Below, one piece after another: positions 19,454 to 30,691 of a stretch of 64,000 nucleotides of DNA. A program made the position numbers and the translations under genes. The DNA is from Acidithiobacillus sp. HP-2. GTDB lineage: Bacteria > Pseudomonadota > Gammaproteobacteria > Acidithiobacillales > Acidithiobacillaceae. The notes below the pieces were generated by a model. That model ran no database searches, was not told the DNA's origin, and worked only from the letters and a program-made list of their open reading frames with translations. Positions within the stretch are counted from its first letter, which is position 1. Each line of letters opens with the position of its first letter. The stretch spans positions 1 through 64,000 of the forward strand of contig NZ_JACKZA010000006.1 in the NCBI RefSeq assembly GCF_015100155.1. Direction: 5' to 3'.

Positions 19454-20790
19454 GCAGAAAGTGGTTTGGCACTGATGGTGTCAGGGGGCGGGTCGGAGAT
19501 TCCGTCATTCACCCTGAATGGGTGTTGAAGTTGGGATGGGCGGCAGGTCATGTGCTGACTGCTGGTGTTACGGGGCGACCCCGGGTGGTGATTGGCAAGG
19601 ATACACGGCTTTCCGGTTATTTGCTGGAATCAGCACTGGAATCCGGTCTGGCCAGTGCTGGTGTGGATGTGTTGCTGGTCGGTCCCCTGCCGACACCAGC
19701 CATTGCCTATTTGACGCGTACCCTGCGTGCGGACGCCGGAATTGTCATCAGCGCTTCGCATAATCCCTATCAGGATAACGGTATCAAGTTTTTCTCAGGC
19801 GACGGCTATAAATTGCCCGATGCCCAGGAGGAAGCCATTGAAGCCTGGATGGATCGGCCAATGCTGGTTTGTGATTCCGAACAGCTTGGTAAGGCGCGCC
19901 GCGTAGAGGATGCAGCAGGTCGTTATGTAGAGTTTTGCAAAACCACCTTTCCCGCCAACCTGGACTTGCGTGGCCTGCATCTGGTTGTGGATTGTGCTCA
20001 CGGTGCCAATTATAAGGTGGGCCCCATGGTATTCCGGGAGTTGGGCGCACAATTGACTTTGCTCGGTGTGGAACCCAATGGCATCAATATCAATGCCGGA
20101 GTCGGTTCGACCTGTCCGGAAAGCCTGCAGGAGCAGGTGCGCAGCAGTCGGGCTGACCTTGGTATTGCTTTTGATGGTGATGGTGATCGACTGATTTTGG
20201 TGGATGGGCAGGGCGCGCTGCTGGATGGCGACGAACTCATCTGGCTTTTGGCCCGCGACATGCAGCAGCAGGGTATTTTGTCTGGCGTGGTCGGTACGGT
20301 CATGAGTAATCTGGCCCTTGAGCAGGGCCTTGCTGAATTGGGAGTGCCCTTTGTGCGTAGCGCCGTCGGCGATCGCTATGTTCTTGAAGCCATGCAGCAG
20401 CACGCCTTCCCTCTGGGTGGCGAATCATCGGGGCATATTATTACGCCGGCCAATACCACGGGGGATGCGATTCTGGCTGCCTTGCGTGTGCTGGCCATTA
20501 TGCGTAAATCCGGCAAAAGCCTGAAGGCATTACGGGAAGGCTATCAGCCCTATCCGCAGGTCCTGATTGGCGTACGTCTGGCAGATGCACGACGTTTGCT
20601 GGATCATCCCGCAGCCCAAGAACGGGTTGCGGCCGCAGAACAAGAACTGGCGGATCAAGGGCGGCTACTGGTGCGGCCATCAGGTACAGAGCCATTGTTG
20701 CGGGTCATGGTCGAGGCCGTGTCAGTAGACCTGGCTGCGCGGGTTGCCGAGAAGCTTGCCAAAGAACTCAGTGATCTGGCGCCCGGATAA
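19450..20790 (+). CDS. glmM: Phosphoglucosamine mutase
   Basis: Interconverts glucosamine-6-phosphate and glucosamine-1-phosphate for peptidoglycan and LPS precursors. The active-site serine lies in SASHNPYQDN (Ser103 by count), the magnesium loop is DGDGDR (242-247), and the C-terminal phosphate-binding loop is RPSGTEPLLRVM. At 446 residues the length is standard. It is the last gene of the ftsH-folP-glmM unit. Confidence 0.96.
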   Translation: MSRKWFGTDGVRGRVGDSVIHPEWVLKLGWAAGHVLTAGVTGRPRVVIGKDTRLSGYLLESALESGLASAGVDVLLVGPLPTPAIAYLTRTLRADAGIVISASHNPYQDNGIKFFSGDGYKLPDAQEEAIEAWMDRPMLVCDSEQLGKARRVEDAAGRYVEFCKTTFPANLDLRGLHLVVDCAHGANYKVGPMVFRELGAQLTLLGVEPNGININAGVGSTCPESLQEQVRSSRADLGIAFDGDGDRLILVDGQGALLDGDELIWLLARDMQQQGILSGVVGTVMSNLALEQGLAELGVPFVRSAVGDRYVLEAMQQHAFPLGGESSGHIITPANTTGDAILAALRVLAIMRKSGKSLKALREGYQPYPQVLIGVRLADARRLLDHPAAQERVAAAEQELADQGRLLVRPSGTEPLLRVMVEAVSVDLAARVAEKLAKELSDLAPG

Positions 20791-20807
20791 AATCAGAAAA
20801 TGCAAAA

Positions 20808-20836
20808 TTGACCGCTTCGAGTGGAGTCTTTACACT
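20808..20836 (+). promoter_or_regulatory. Sigma70-type promoter for tpiA-secG
   Basis: TTGACC at 20808-20813 and TACACT at 20831-20836 are separated by 17 bases, in the 97-base gap between glmM and tpiA. The predicted start would leave a leader of about 45 bases before tpiA. The -10 box is only a four-of-six match. Confidence 0.5.
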
Positions 20837-20887
20837 CGGTCGCACATTAGACGATCATGACATATAGCTGAACAAGGAAGATTTGAT

Positions 20888-21661
20888 TTGCGTCCCATCA
20901 TGGTTGCAGGAAACTGGAAGATGAATGGCCTCAGTGCCGATGCCGTGCATCTTACCCAAGCCATTCTCAGCGCCGATCTGGAGCAGATGCGTCCTGAAGT
21001 GGTGCTGTTCCCGCCGTATACCCTTTTGCACGCGGTGACTCAGGAAGCAAAGGGAACCGCTTTGCGTTGGGGGGGGCAGAACTTGTTCTGGGAACCCAAT
21101 GGGGCCTATACCGGAGAAATTTCGGGTGCAATGCTCCGCGACATGGGTTGTCGCTATGTTTTGGTAGGACATTCGGAAAGACGACAGATTTTTGCGGAAA
21201 CGGACGAACTGGTGGCCCGCAAGGTGAAAGCGGCGCTGTCATCGGGCCTGATACCCGTGGTCTGTGTGGGTGAGAGCGAAGCTGAGCGCGCCCAGGGCGC
21301 TACCGAACAGGTTCTGCAGCGTCAGGTAGAGGCGATATTGCCTTTGCTGAATCTGGAGTCCAACCAGCCTAACCTCATCATTGCCTACGAACCCATCTGG
21401 GCCATTGGCACCGGGCAAAGTGCCAGTCCGGAACAGGCCCAGGCCGTACATGCTTTTATTCGTAAGCTGGTGGCAGGGCATTCCAGCCAGTTGGCCAAGC
21501 GCCTGATTCTGTTGTACGGAGGCAGCGTCAAGGGCAACAACGCAACGGCGCTGTTTGAGCAGGAAGATATTGATGGGGCTCTGGTTGGCGGAGCATCCCT
21601 GAGCGCGGGAGAGTTTATTCAAATTTGTCGTGCTGCCGAATTGGCAGGACGAGGAGGTTGA
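20888..21661 (+). CDS. tpiA: Triosephosphate isomerase
   Basis: Interconverts dihydroxyacetone phosphate and glyceraldehyde-3-phosphate. Catalytic residues are visible: Lys11 in NWKMN, His95 in GHSERR and Glu168 in AYEPIWAIGTG, with the phosphate loop YGGSVKGNN near the end. The 257-residue length is normal. The start is TTG at 20888, chosen because RPIMVAGNWK begins the fold and AGGAAG lies just upstream. secG follows with its ribosome site inside the end of tpiA. Confidence 0.96.
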   Translation: MRPIMVAGNWKMNGLSADAVHLTQAILSADLEQMRPEVVLFPPYTLLHAVTQEAKGTALRWGGQNLFWEPNGAYTGEISGAMLRDMGCRYVLVGHSERRQIFAETDELVARKVKAALSSGLIPVVCVGESEAERAQGATEQVLQRQVEAILPLLNLESNQPNLIIAYEPIWAIGTGQSASPEQAQAVHAFIRKLVAGHSSQLAKRLILLYGGSVKGNNATALFEQEDIDGALVGGASLSAGEFIQICRAAELAGRGG

Positions 21662-21665
21662 TTTG

Positions 21666-22103
21666 ATGTACACCTTGTTATTGGTGTTTCAGGTGATTAT
21701 TTGTGTCGTCCTGGTAGGGCTCGTCCTGATTCAGAAAGGTCAGGGGGCGGATATGGGCGCAGCATTTGGCGGCGGTGGATCGCAAACCGTATTTGGCGCC
21801 CAGGGAGCGGGAAACTTCCTCAGCCATACCACTGCGGTTATTGGTGCCATATTTTTTCTGAACAGTCTTGGTCTGGCGTATCTTTCCGATCATGCTGCAA
21901 GCAGTGCGGTTTCCGGGATTGCCTTGCCAAGCAAGGCACCGGTTACCAGCACGCTACCGGTGAAACCCGCTACTGCAACGCCCACGGTCGTTCATCCTGC
22001 GGCAGCGGCTACGGGTTCTGCGGCAGCGGCCGTAAGCACATCCGCAGCAGGCAGTGTGCCAGCAGCGCCAGTTTCTACAGCAAAAACACCTGTGAAGCCT
22101 TGA
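21666..22103 (+). CDS. secG: Protein translocase subunit SecG
   Basis: Small SecYEG component that helps SecA-driven export. The ATG at 21666 (MYTLLLVFQVII) follows GAGGAGG; the frame is open further upstream but that lacks support. Two membrane segments (about 3-22 and 52-72) flank the conserved loop KGQGADMGAAFGGGGSQTVF. A low-complexity Ala/Thr/Pro tail of about 70 residues, unusual against E. coli SecG, fills the C-terminus; such tails occur in many proteobacterial SecG proteins. A tRNA-Leu gene follows after 37 bases. Confidence 0.93.
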   Translation: MYTLLLVFQVIICVVLVGLVLIQKGQGADMGAAFGGGGSQTVFGAQGAGNFLSHTTAVIGAIFFLNSLGLAYLSDHAASSAVSGIALPSKAPVTSTLPVKPATATPTVVHPAAAATGSAAAAVSTSAAGSVPAAPVSTAKTPVKP

Positions 22104-22140
22104 CGTAGCAAGCGGGTCATGAGAAAGTTTTAGAACTTCG

Positions 22141-22225
22141 GCCGAAGTGGTGAAATTGGTAGACACACCGTCTTGAGGGGGCGGCGGCGCAAGCTGTGCC
22201 GGTTCGAATCCGGTCTTCGGCACCA
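22141..22225 (+). tRNA. tRNA-Leu (GAG)
   Basis: An 85-base cloverleaf with encoded CCA. The acceptor GCCGAAG pairs with CTTCGGC, the anticodon stem CCGTC/GGCGG encloses the loop TTGAGGG with anticodon GAG, a long variable arm is present as expected of tRNA-Leu, and the T-loop GGTTCGAATCC is canonical. Confidence 0.97.
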
Positions 22226-22230
22226 AATTG

Positions 22231-22252
22231 CAGCCTATAGGGCTGTTTTTTT
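22231..22252 (+). terminator. Rho-independent terminator after tRNA-Leu
   Basis: The stem CAGCC/GGCTG with a five-base loop is followed by seven T residues, starting six bases after the tRNA. It would separate tpiA-secG-tRNA-Leu transcription from the nuo operon. The next 100 bases up to nuoA are AT-rich and probably contain the nuo promoter, but I cannot fix it. Confidence 0.75.
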
Positions 22253-22359
22253 GTCTCTGGAGTATACCAGAGCATTGATTTATATATAAGAAAATTAATT
22301 TATAGCGGACTCTGGAGATGGTGTTTTCAGGTCCATATTTGGGTGGAGGAGTGTTGGGG

Positions 22360-22716
22360 ATGTTGAACCACTATTTACCCGTGCTCATCTTTATTGTGGT
22401 GGCACTGGTGGTCGGTGTGGTCCCATTGCTGATGGGCGCCTCGCTGGGACCGCACAAACCGGATAGCGAAAAGCTCTCGCCCTATGAATGTGGCTTTGAG
22501 GCTTTTGAAGATGCGCGCGTCAAATTTGATGTGCGCTATTATCTGGTGGCCATTCTGTTCATTCTCTTTGATCTGGAAATTGCCTTCCTGTTCCCCTGGG
22601 CCGTGGTCTTTGATCAGATCGGCATGATGGGTTTTCTGGCCATGATGATTTTTCTCGCCATTCTCGTGGTGGGTTTCATTTATGAGTGGAAAAAAGGAGC
22701 CTTGGAATGGGAATAG
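22360..22716 (+). CDS. nuoA: NADH-quinone oxidoreductase subunit A
   Basis: Membrane-arm subunit of respiratory complex I at the quinone-site junction. From the ATG at 22360 the protein has 118 residues ([11 protein letters not shown]), the usual length, preceded by GGAGGAG at a suitable distance; an in-frame ATG at 22318 would add 14 residues and has its ribosome site too close. Three membrane segments and the conserved loop [20 protein letters not shown] are present. The stop overlaps nuoB by ten bases. Confidence 0.95.
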   Translation: MLNHYLPVLIFIVVALVVGVVPLLMGASLGPHKPDSEKLSPYECGFEAFEDARVKFDVRYYLVAILFILFDLEIAFLFPWAVVFDQIGMMGFLAMMIFLAILVVGFIYEWKKGALEWE

Positions 22717-23183
22717 AAGGCATCCTCGAAAAAGGTTTTGTGACCACCAGCATCGATACCGTGGTCAACTGGAGTCGGACCGGCTCCTTGTGGCCCATGA
22801 CTTTTGGGCTGGCATGCTGTGCCGTAGAGATGATGCATGCCGGAGCAGCCCGTTATGATCTGGATCGCTTTGGTATCGTGTTTCGTCCCAGTCCGCGTCA
22901 GTCAGATGTGATGATTGTGGCGGGAACTCTGGTCAATAAAATGGCCCCAGCCTTACGTAAGGTCTATGACCAGATGCCGGAACCGCGATGGGTGGTTTCC
23001 ATGGGTTCCTGCGCTAATGGTGGTGGCTATTATCACTACTCGTACAGCATAGTGCGTGGTTGTGATCGCATCGTACCGGTGGACATTTATGTTCCCGGTT
23101 GCCCGCCCACTGCCGAGGCGCTACTTTACGGTCTGATTCAGTTGCAGAAAAAAATTCGCCGCACCAACACGATAGCCAGGTAA
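22707..23183 (+). CDS. nuoB: NADH-quinone oxidoreductase subunit B
   Basis: Carries iron-sulfur cluster N2, the last electron donor to quinone. Cluster cysteines are Cys37, Cys38, Cys102 and Cys132 in [16 protein letters not shown] and [10 protein letters not shown]. The ATG at 22707 lies inside the end of nuoA behind AGGAG; the protein is 158 residues, normal for the family. Confidence 0.97.
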   Translation: MGIEGILEKGFVTTSIDTVVNWSRTGSLWPMTFGLACCAVEMMHAGAARYDLDRFGIVFRPSPRQSDVMIVAGTLVNKMAPALRKVYDQMPEPRWVVSMGSCANGGGYYHYSYSIVRGCDRIVPVDIYVPGCPPTAEALLYGLIQLQKKIRRTNTIAR

Positions 23184-23186
23184 GCC

Positions 23187-23795
23187 ATGACTGACGCACT
23201 TGAAAACCTGCGCCAGACACTGAGCGCAAAGCTGGGAGATAATCTGCGCGATGCCCGTGTTGATCGTGAAGAATTGACGGTGGAAATAGCGCTGGAAGAG
23301 TTCCACGCAGCTTGTCTCTGGTTGCGCGACGATCCTGCCTGCCGCTTCGACATGCTGATAGATGTATGCGGAGTCGATTACTCCGAATATGGCGACGGTA
23401 CCTGGGAAGGTCCGCGTTTTGCGGTGGTCTATCATTTGCTTTCCCTGCCACACCGGCAGCGCATCCGTTTGCGGATATTTGCGGACACGGAGTTGCCGAT
23501 TGTTCCCTCCGTAGTGGATGTCTGGGCGGCCGCCAACTGGTTTGAGCGGGAGACTTTTGATCTGTACGGGATTTTGTTTGATGGTCATCCCGACCTGCGC
23601 CGTATTCTTACCGATTATGGTTTTGTGGGTTATCCATTCCGTAAGGATTTTCCGCTGGTGGGAACCGTAGAAATGCGTTATGACGCCGATCAGGGGCGCG
23701 TCATTTACGAACCCACGCGCACCGAAGAACGGGTGGTTGTCCCGCGCATCATCCGGTCCGGGGAGGAGGGGCGTTACAATGCCAGAAATCAATAA
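23187..23795 (+). CDS. nuoC: NADH-quinone oxidoreductase subunit C
   Basis: Peripheral-arm 30 kDa subunit, separate here and not fused to NuoD as in E. coli. It contains the family signature [20 protein letters not shown] followed by [17 protein letters not shown] (about residues 115-155). The length is 202 residues. It starts four bases after nuoB, and its end overlaps the nuoD start by 17 bases. Confidence 0.96.
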   Translation: MTDALENLRQTLSAKLGDNLRDARVDREELTVEIALEEFHAACLWLRDDPACRFDMLIDVCGVDYSEYGDGTWEGPRFAVVYHLLSLPHRQRIRLRIFADTELPIVPSVVDVWAAANWFERETFDLYGILFDGHPDLRRILTDYGFVGYPFRKDFPLVGTVEMRYDADQGRVIYEPTRTEERVVVPRIIRSGEEGRYNARNQ

Positions 23796-25032
23796 TTTCA
23801 CCATGAACTTCGGGCCGCAGCATCCTTCGGCACACGGGGTGTTGCGTCTGGTGCTGGAGCTGGACGGGGAAGTCATCGAGCGTGCTGATCCACATATTGG
23901 TTTGCTCCATCGTGCTACGGAAAAGCTGGCCGAAAATAAAACCTATCTGCAGAATTTGCCCTATATGGACCGCCTCGACTACGTGTCGATGATGTGTAAC
24001 GAGCATGCGTACTGCCTGGCTGTGGAAAAGCTGCTGGGTCTGGAAGTGCCAAGGCGTGCCCAGTATATTCGTACGCTTTTCGACGAAATTACCCGGGTTC
24101 TCAACCATCTGCTCTGGCTGGGTGCCTATGCGCTGGATGTGGGTGCCATGAGTGTCTTCCTGTACTGCTTTCGTGAGCGGGAAGATCTTATGGACGTGTA
24201 TGAGGCGGTTTCCGGTGCGCGGATGCACGCAGCTTATTATCGGCCTGGTGGGGTGTATCGTGATCTCCCGGCACAGATGCCCCAATATGTGGCCTCGCCT
24301 TACCGGGATGCCAGGCGCCTGGATGAACTCAATGCCAATCGTCAGGGAACGGTGCTCGATTTCATTGAAGATTTTACCCGGCGTTTTCCCGGTTATGTCG
24401 ACGAATATGAAACATTGCTGACCGATAACCGCATCTGGAAACAAAGAACAGTGGGGATTGGTGTGGTAGGTTCCGAGCGGGCGGTGCAGCTGGGCTTTAC
24501 CGGTCCCATGTTGCGGGCTTCCGGGGTAGCCTGGGATTTACGGCGGACCCAGCCTTACGCAGCTTATGCTGATCTGGATTTTGAGATTCCTGTCGGTAGT
24601 ACCGGGGATTGTTATGACCGCTATCTGGTACGGGTGGCGGAAATGCGGCAAAGCAACCACATCATTGCCCAATGCGTGAATTGGCTGCGCCAGAATCCGG
24701 GGCCGGTCATTACGGATGACTTCAAGGTGGCCGCGCCGCCCCGTGAAGAAATGAAGGGCAGCATGGAAGCCCTCATCCATCACTTCAAGCTGTTTTCGGA
24801 AGGCATGTCCGTTCCGGCAGGAGAAGTGTACACAGCCGTTGAGGCTCCCAAGGGCGAATTCGGTATCTACATGATTTCTGATGGTGCCAACAAACCCTAC
24901 CGGATGAAAATTCGTGCCCCCGGTTTTTCTCATCTGGCAGCGATGGATGAAATGGCCAAGGGACACATGATTGCAGATGTGGTGGCGATACTGTCCACCA
25001 TGGATATTGTTTTCGGCGAGATTGACAGGTAG
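23779..25032 (+). CDS. nuoD: NADH-quinone oxidoreductase subunit D
   Basis: 49 kDa subunit that forms the quinone pocket with NuoB. The ATG at 23779 ([20 protein letters not shown]) is behind GGAGGAGGGG inside nuoC; upstream in-frame codons are nuoC sequence in another frame. The conserved [14 protein letters not shown] and the C-terminal [20 protein letters not shown] and DIVFGEIDR are intact in 417 residues. Confidence 0.96.
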   Translation: MPEINNFTMNFGPQHPSAHGVLRLVLELDGEVIERADPHIGLLHRATEKLAENKTYLQNLPYMDRLDYVSMMCNEHAYCLAVEKLLGLEVPRRAQYIRTLFDEITRVLNHLLWLGAYALDVGAMSVFLYCFREREDLMDVYEAVSGARMHAAYYRPGGVYRDLPAQMPQYVASPYRDARRLDELNANRQGTVLDFIEDFTRRFPGYVDEYETLLTDNRIWKQRTVGIGVVGSERAVQLGFTGPMLRASGVAWDLRRTQPYAAYADLDFEIPVGSTGDCYDRYLVRVAEMRQSNHIIAQCVNWLRQNPGPVITDDFKVAAPPREEMKGSMEALIHHFKLFSEGMSVPAGEVYTAVEAPKGEFGIYMISDGANKPYRMKIRAPGFSHLAAMDEMAKGHMIADVVAILSTMDIVFGEIDR

Positions 25033-25035
25033 AGC

Positions 25036-25527
25036 ATGTTATCGGAAAAGTCCCTGAAAGCTATTGCCTTTGAGCGCAGCAAGTATCCGCAGGAAGAGTC
25101 GCGTTCTGCGTTGTTGGCGGCACTGCGTATTGCCCAGGAAGAACAGGGTTATCTGCGTGATGAACTGATTGAATATGTGGCAGAAATTCTGGGTTTGCCA
25201 GCCATTCAGGCTTTTGAGGTGGCGACTTTTTACACCATGTATGACCTCAAGCCCGTGGGTCGCCACAAGCTCTGCGTCTGTGGCAGCGTGTCCTGCTTTC
25301 TGAACGGATCAGACAGAATCATTGGTCATCTGAGTAGAACCTTGGGAATCGGTCTGGGTGAAACGACGGCTGATGGCTTGTTCACCCTGCAGGAAGTGGA
25401 ATGCCTGGGTGCCTGTAAAGATGCGCCGATGATGCAGCTGGGAGATCGGTACTACGAAAACCTGACTCCAGAAAGTCTGGATGCCCTGATTGCCCAATTG
25501 CGGGGAGGATCTGAAGATGTACGTTAA
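25036..25527 (+). CDS. nuoE: NADH-quinone oxidoreductase subunit E
   Basis: 24 kDa subunit of the NADH module with a [2Fe-2S] cluster. Ligands Cys82 and Cys87 lie in VCGSVSC and Cys123 and Cys127 in CLGAC. 163 residues. It begins three bases after nuoD and overlaps nuoF by 11 bases. Confidence 0.96.
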   Translation: MLSEKSLKAIAFERSKYPQEESRSALLAALRIAQEEQGYLRDELIEYVAEILGLPAIQAFEVATFYTMYDLKPVGRHKLCVCGSVSCFLNGSDRIIGHLSRTLGIGLGETTADGLFTLQEVECLGACKDAPMMQLGDRYYENLTPESLDALIAQLRGGSEDVR

Positions 25528-26800
25528 TGGCGTTACGCTGCAGAATCGTGGTATTCCCGACTCCCATCGTCTGTCCGTGTATGCCGGAACCGGTGGTTAT
25601 GAAGCTTTGCGCAAGGTCCTCCAGGAACCGATGGCGCCCGAGCAGATTATTGCCGAAATGAAAAAATCCGCTCTGCGTGGACGCGGTGGTGCCGGCTTTC
25701 CGACCGGACTGAAGTGGAGTTTCATGCCCAAAGGGGTCAGTGGCACGAAATATCTGCTCTGCAATGCCGATGAGGGCGAGCCCGGCACCTGCAAGGATCG
25801 GGATATTATGCGCTATGAACCGCATCGCCTGATTGAGGGGATGATTATTGGTGCCTATGCCATGGGTGCCACGGCGGGCTACATTTTTATTCGTGGCGAG
25901 TTTATTGAACCCATCCATATTGTCGAGGATGCGCTGGCTGAAGCCTATGCAGCGGGGTATCTCGGCCAGAATATTCTGGGTACCGGTTTTTCCTTCGATT
26001 TGTATGTATATCGGGGTGCCGGGGCCTACATTTGCGGGGAAGAAACCGCGCTTATGGAAGCCCTGGAAGGCAAAAAGGGCCAGCCGCGCTTCAAGCCACC
26101 TTTTCCCGCCAGCTACGGACTTTATGGGCGACCCACCACCATCAACAACGTCGAAACGTTCGCCTCGGTGCCGGACATTATCACCAGGGGCGGCGAGTGG
26201 TTTTTGAATCTGGGTAAACCCAATAATGGGGGCACCAAGATTTTCTCCGTCACTGGTCAGGTCCAGAAACCCGGAAATTACGAAGTCCCCATGGGGCTTC
26301 CGTTCCGGGAATTGCTGGAGATGGCCGGGGGCTTGCGTCCTGGTCGCCGGCTGAAAGCGGTGATTCCCGGTGGAACCAGCACGGCGATGGTGGCTGGGGA
26401 GGTGATGATGGATGTCACCATGGATTACGACTCCATTTCCAAGGCGGGTTCGGCTTTGGGTGCGGGTTCCGTGATTGTCATGGATGACAGTGTGTGCATG
26501 GTCCGCACGGTGGAGCGCATTGCCCGTTTTTATATGCATGAGTCTTGTGGTCAATGTACACCCTGCCGCGAAGGCATGGGTTGGTTGTGGCGGGTCATGC
26601 ATCGCCTCGAAAACGGTCAGGGTCGGGAAGAAGACCTGCAACTGCTTCTGGATGTGGGTTCGCGGATTGAGGGGCGGACCATCTGCGCCCTGGCAGATGG
26701 TGGTGTGGCCCCAGTGGTGAGTTCCATCAAGTTATTTCGTGAGGAATATGAATACCATATTGAACACAAAAGCTGCATGATCAGTATGGGAGAACACTGA
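25517..26800 (+). CDS. nuoF: NADH-quinone oxidoreductase subunit F
   Basis: 51 kDa subunit that binds NADH and FMN and holds cluster N3. The nucleotide loop is [10 protein letters not shown] (55-64); [16 protein letters not shown] (170-185) is the conserved NADH/FMN segment; cluster ligands are Cys344, Cys347, Cys350 and Cys390. The ATG at 25517 follows GGGGAGGA inside the end of nuoE, giving 427 residues. The nuoG ATG overlaps the stop by one base. Confidence 0.97.
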   Translation: MYVNGVTLQNRGIPDSHRLSVYAGTGGYEALRKVLQEPMAPEQIIAEMKKSALRGRGGAGFPTGLKWSFMPKGVSGTKYLLCNADEGEPGTCKDRDIMRYEPHRLIEGMIIGAYAMGATAGYIFIRGEFIEPIHIVEDALAEAYAAGYLGQNILGTGFSFDLYVYRGAGAYICGEETALMEALEGKKGQPRFKPPFPASYGLYGRPTTINNVETFASVPDIITRGGEWFLNLGKPNNGGTKIFSVTGQVQKPGNYEVPMGLPFRELLEMAGGLRPGRRLKAVIPGGTSTAMVAGEVMMDVTMDYDSISKAGSALGAGSVIVMDDSVCMVRTVERIARFYMHESCGQCTPCREGMGWLWRVMHRLENGQGREEDLQLLLDVGSRIEGRTICALADGGVAPVVSSIKLFREEYEYHIEHKSCMISMGEH

Positions 26801-29148
26801 TGCTGCATATTGAAATAGACGGACAGCAAGTCGAAGTGGCAGCCGGGACCACGATCATGGAGGCCGCTGAGTCTCTAGGGATTTATATCCCGTTTTTCTG
26901 CTATCACCCCAAACTTTCTGTTGCCGCCAATTGCCGGATGTGTCTGGTGGATGTGGAAAAAGCGCCAAAACCCTTGCCCGCCTGTGCCACCCCGGTGTCC
27001 GACGGAATGAAAATAGCCACGGCTTCGCGCAAGGCAAAAATGGCCCAGCAGGGTGTTCTGGAATTTTTGCTGATCAACCATCCCCTGGATTGTCCGATTT
27101 GTGATCAGGGCGGCGAATGTCCATTGCAGGACATCACCATGGGCTTTGCCAATCCGCACAGTCATTACAATGAGGAGAAGCGGGTTGTCGAAGACAAGGA
27201 TATCGGTCCGCTGATCACTACGGAAATGACCCGCTGCATTCAGTGTACCCGCTGTGTGCGTTTCGGGCAGGAAATCGGTGGCATCAAGGAGCTTGGGGCT
27301 ACCGGACGCGGTGAACACATGGCCATTGGCACTTATGTCGCCAAGGCTGTGAAATCGGAATTATCCGGAAACATGATTGATTTATGTCCGGTGGGCGCGC
27401 TGACCAGCAAACCCTTCCGCTACAAGGCCCGCTCCTGGGAACTGAAGCACACCCCCGGCATTTGTCCGCATTGTTCCACGGGCTGCAATACCGATGTCCA
27501 AAGTCTGGGCAAGGAAGTGCTGCGGGTTTTGCCGCGCAATAATGAAGCTGTCAATGAACAGTGGATTTGTGACAAGGGGCGCTATGCCTACACCGGACTA
27601 AATGCGCCTGATCGGGTGACCAAGCCGTTGTTGCGCGATTCGCAGGGTAAGTGGACGGAAGTCTCCTGGGCCGAAGCCCTGGAAGCGACGCTCGCCGGAC
27701 TGGAAAAAGTGCTGGCCCGTCACGGTGCAGACAAGCTGGCCGGACTGATTTCCGGACAGTCCAGTAACGAAGAACTGTTTTTGTTCCAGGCCTTGTTGCG
27801 CGGACTGGGTAGCCCGCATGTGGATCATCGTCTGCATCAGCAGGATTTCCGTGCGGATGCGGCCATGCCTCTTTATCCGGCGCTGAATATGAGTCTGGAA
27901 GAACTGGAAAGAGAGCCACTGATTGTGCTCTGTCATGGCTTCACCCGACACCAGCAGCCGCTGACCAACCATCGCCTGCATAAGGCGGTACTGAACGGCG
28001 GCAAGGTAGTGAGCATTGACAGCATGCGTCAGGATTTCAATTTTCCGGTCACCCAGATGGTTGCCGGGGCGGGTGAAGATCTGGCCTTGTACCAGCAACT
28101 GGCGGGGCATTTTGCCCATGTTCATGAAGAAAAACAGAGCGATGGTCTGGTAGATTTGGCCCGGGAAATGGCGGCAGCAGATAATCCGCTCATTTTGATT
28201 GGCAGTGCCTTGCTGCATCATCCCCAGGCTGCTGATCTGCTGGCGCAGGTGGAAAGCATTGCCGAACTGGCGGGTGGGCGGATTGGCTGGCTGGCGGATG
28301 AAAGCAATAGTGCCGGAGCCTGGTTGAGTGGCTGTGTCCCCCAGCGCGCTCCTGGCGGCCACCTGCTTGCAGAGCCCGGTTTGCCTGCAGGTGCCTGCTG
28401 GAATGCCGAAATGCAGGGCTTTATTCTTTTCGGCGTAGAGCCGGGTGTGGATAGTCTTGCAGGAGCACAAGCCGTCCAGCGCCTGCGCGATGCCGAGTTT
28501 GTTTTAAGCATCAGTCATTTTGGGAATGAAGCCCGGCAGTATGCGGATGTGATACTACCCATGGCCGCGTTTGCCGAGGGTTCAGGTTCTTATGTGAATA
28601 ATGAAGGACGCTGCCAGTCCTTCCGCGCGGCAGTGAAATTACCCGGTGAAGCCCGGCCCGGCTGGAAAATATTGCGGGTATTGGGTGATAGTCTGAAGCT
28701 GCCGGACTTTCAGTACAATGAACTGAGCGAAGTGAGCGCCGCCTGGCATCATGCTGTGGGCGACTATGGTATGGATATTCCGCCTTTCCACGCCTTCCCA
28801 GCACTGGAAGCAGTGCAACCCATACCAGCAGGCGCGTTGTTGCGCCTTGGCGACTGGCCCATATATCAGGGGGATCCTCTGGTACGCCGGGCCAAGCCGC
28901 TGAGTACGCCCCTGGTTGCCAGAATGCATCCCGATCAGGCCCGTCAGTCGGGAATTCAGGGTGAGGCCGTGGAAGTCAGTTCCGCATCAGGAAAAGTCAC
29001 TCTGGCGCTGGATCTGGATACGCATATTCCTCTGGGTTGCATCTGGATTCCTCTGGGCTACCCGGAAACTTCAGGACTTGCTGCGCCTTATCTGCCCTGT
29101 TCCGTAGCGATGGCAGCATTACTGCCGGAAACCCAGAGGGCATCATAA
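26800..29148 (+). CDS. nuoG: NADH-quinone oxidoreductase subunit G
   Basis: 75 kDa subunit carrying several iron-sulfur clusters. Ligands visible are Cys34, 45, 48 and 62 ([2Fe-2S]); His94, Cys98, 101 and 107; Cys146, 149, 152 and 196; and Cys222, 225, 229 and 257. The last set corresponds to the extra N7 cluster found in only some bacterial complexes. A molybdopterin-oxidoreductase-like domain (about 217-690) follows. 782 residues; the stop overlaps the nuoH start (TAATG). Confidence 0.96.
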   Translation: MLHIEIDGQQVEVAAGTTIMEAAESLGIYIPFFCYHPKLSVAANCRMCLVDVEKAPKPLPACATPVSDGMKIATASRKAKMAQQGVLEFLLINHPLDCPICDQGGECPLQDITMGFANPHSHYNEEKRVVEDKDIGPLITTEMTRCIQCTRCVRFGQEIGGIKELGATGRGEHMAIGTYVAKAVKSELSGNMIDLCPVGALTSKPFRYKARSWELKHTPGICPHCSTGCNTDVQSLGKEVLRVLPRNNEAVNEQWICDKGRYAYTGLNAPDRVTKPLLRDSQGKWTEVSWAEALEATLAGLEKVLARHGADKLAGLISGQSSNEELFLFQALLRGLGSPHVDHRLHQQDFRADAAMPLYPALNMSLEELEREPLIVLCHGFTRHQQPLTNHRLHKAVLNGGKVVSIDSMRQDFNFPVTQMVAGAGEDLALYQQLAGHFAHVHEEKQSDGLVDLAREMAAADNPLILIGSALLHHPQAADLLAQVESIAELAGGRIGWLADESNSAGAWLSGCVPQRAPGGHLLAEPGLPAGACWNAEMQGFILFGVEPGVDSLAGAQAVQRLRDAEFVLSISHFGNEARQYADVILPMAAFAEGSGSYVNNEGRCQSFRAAVKLPGEARPGWKILRVLGDSLKLPDFQYNELSEVSAAWHHAVGDYGMDIPPFHAFPALEAVQPIPAGALLRLGDWPIYQGDPLVRRAKPLSTPLVARMHPDQARQSGIQGEAVEVSSASGKVTLALDLDTHIPLGCIWIPLGYPETSGLAAPYLPCSVAMAALLPETQRAS

Positions 29149-30173
29149 TGCACGATTTTTATCAAACCGGCTGGTGGGCAGTCATCTGGTCGATTATCAA
29201 AATTGTCATTGTGGTGGTGCCGTTATTGCTGGGTGTGGCTTACCTGACCCTGGCAGAACGCAAGGTCATTGGTTACATGCAGGTCCGTCTGGGACCCAAC
29301 CGGGTGGGTTTCAGAGGTTCGCTGCAGCCTATTGCCGATGCGCTGAAGCTGATGTTCAAGGAAGTCATCATTCCCACCAGTGCCAATCGCTTCCTGTTTC
29401 TGGCAGCACCGGTGCTGGCGTTTGTCCCCGCGCTGCTGGTCTGGGCGGCAGTGCCTTTCGGGCCGGATGTGGCTATCTCCAACATGAACGCCGGTTTGCT
29501 GTACGTGCTGGCGATTGCCGGGTTGGGCGTGTACGGCATTATCGTGGCGGGCTGGGCTTCCAATTCCAAGTATGCGTTTCTGGGTGCCATGCGCGCCGCC
29601 GCACAGCTGGTTGCTTACGAAATCGCCATGGGTTTTGCCCTGGTCGGGGTGTTGATGTTGGCCCAGACCCTGAATCTGAGCAAAATTGTCGAGGCCCAGG
29701 CCGGTGGCGGATTCTGGTCCTGGTACTGGTTGCCCCTTTTTCCGTTTTTTCTGGTGTATTTTATTTCCGGTGTGGCGGAAACCAACCGCGCACCTTTTGA
29801 CGTAGCGGAAGGCGAGTCGGAAATTGTCGCCGGTTTCCATGTGGAATATTCTGGAATGGCTTTCGCCCTGTTTTTCCTGGCGGAATATGCCAACATGATT
29901 TTTGTGTCGTTGTTGACGACGGTCCTGTTTCTGGGCGGTTGGTATGCACCCATCAACACACCATTATTGACCTGGATACCCGGCCTGGTCTGGTTGCTGC
30001 TCAAAACCGCTTTTCTGCTATATGTGTTTTTGTGGATTCGTGCAACATTCCCACGCTATCGCTATGACCAGATCATGCGCCTGGGCTGGAAAGTGTTCAT
30101 TCCGGTAACCATTGCCTGGATTGTGGTAGTGGGTATTGCCCTGGAAACACCCATGCGTGCCATTCTGCGCTGA
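29148..30173 (+). CDS. nuoH: NADH-quinone oxidoreductase subunit H
   Basis: Membrane subunit that links the quinone channel to the proton path. The ATG at 29148 overlaps the nuoG stop; the frame upstream belongs to nuoG. The 341 residues contain the multiple membrane segments of the family and the signatures [20 protein letters not shown] and [20 protein letters not shown]. Confidence 0.96.
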   Translation: MHDFYQTGWWAVIWSIIKIVIVVVPLLLGVAYLTLAERKVIGYMQVRLGPNRVGFRGSLQPIADALKLMFKEVIIPTSANRFLFLAAPVLAFVPALLVWAAVPFGPDVAISNMNAGLLYVLAIAGLGVYGIIVAGWASNSKYAFLGAMRAAAQLVAYEIAMGFALVGVLMLAQTLNLSKIVEAQAGGGFWSWYWLPLFPFFLVYFISGVAETNRAPFDVAEGESEIVAGFHVEYSGMAFALFFLAEYANMIFVSLLTTVLFLGGWYAPINTPLLTWIPGLVWLLLKTAFLLYVFLWIRATFPRYRYDQIMRLGWKVFIPVTIAWIVVVGIALETPMRAILR

Positions 30174-30183
30174 GGAGAACAAT

Positions 30184-30675
30184 ATGCAAATTCGCCCAAA
30201 GCAGTGGTTCAAGACTTTTTTCCTGACGGAAATGCTGCGCGGTATGCAGCTGACCGGCCGGTATTTTTTTGCCCGCAAAATTACCGTGCAGTATCCCGAA
30301 GAACAAACGCCCCAGTCTCCGCGTTTTCGGGGGCTGCATGCCCTGCGCCGTTATGAAAACGGTGAAGAACGCTGTATCGCCTGTAAATTATGTGAAGCCG
30401 TCTGTCCGGCATTGGCGATCACCATTGAAAGTGAGCAACGCAATGATGGAACCCGCCGCACCACCCGTTATGACATTGATCTGAGCAAGTGCATTTTTTG
30501 TGGTCTTTGTGAAGAATCCTGTCCGGTGGATTCCATTGTCGAAAGTAGGGTGTTGTCCTATCACGGCGAAATTCGTGGTGATCTGATTTATACCAAGGAT
30601 ATGCTCCTCGCCAATGGTGATCGTCTGGAAGCAGAATTGGCAGCGGATCGCGAAGCAGACCGCGCATATCGTTGA
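30184..30675 (+). CDS. nuoI: NADH-quinone oxidoreductase subunit I
   Basis: Ferredoxin-like subunit with clusters N6a and N6b. Two CxxCxxCxxxCP motifs are seen: Cys64, 67, 70, 74 and Cys103, 106, 109, 113. The ATG at 30184 follows GAGGAGAA, giving 163 residues. It lies ten bases after nuoH. Confidence 0.97.
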   Translation: MQIRPKQWFKTFFLTEMLRGMQLTGRYFFARKITVQYPEEQTPQSPRFRGLHALRRYENGEERCIACKLCEAVCPALAITIESEQRNDGTRRTTRYDIDLSKCIFCGLCEESCPVDSIVESRVLSYHGEIRGDLIYTKDMLLANGDRLEAELAADREADRAYR

Positions 30676-30691
30676 CAGGAAAATAATCATT

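Noticed and set aside
25382-26641. 419-codon leftward frame across nuoE-nuoF
   Set aside because: Antisense to conserved complex I genes; composition only.
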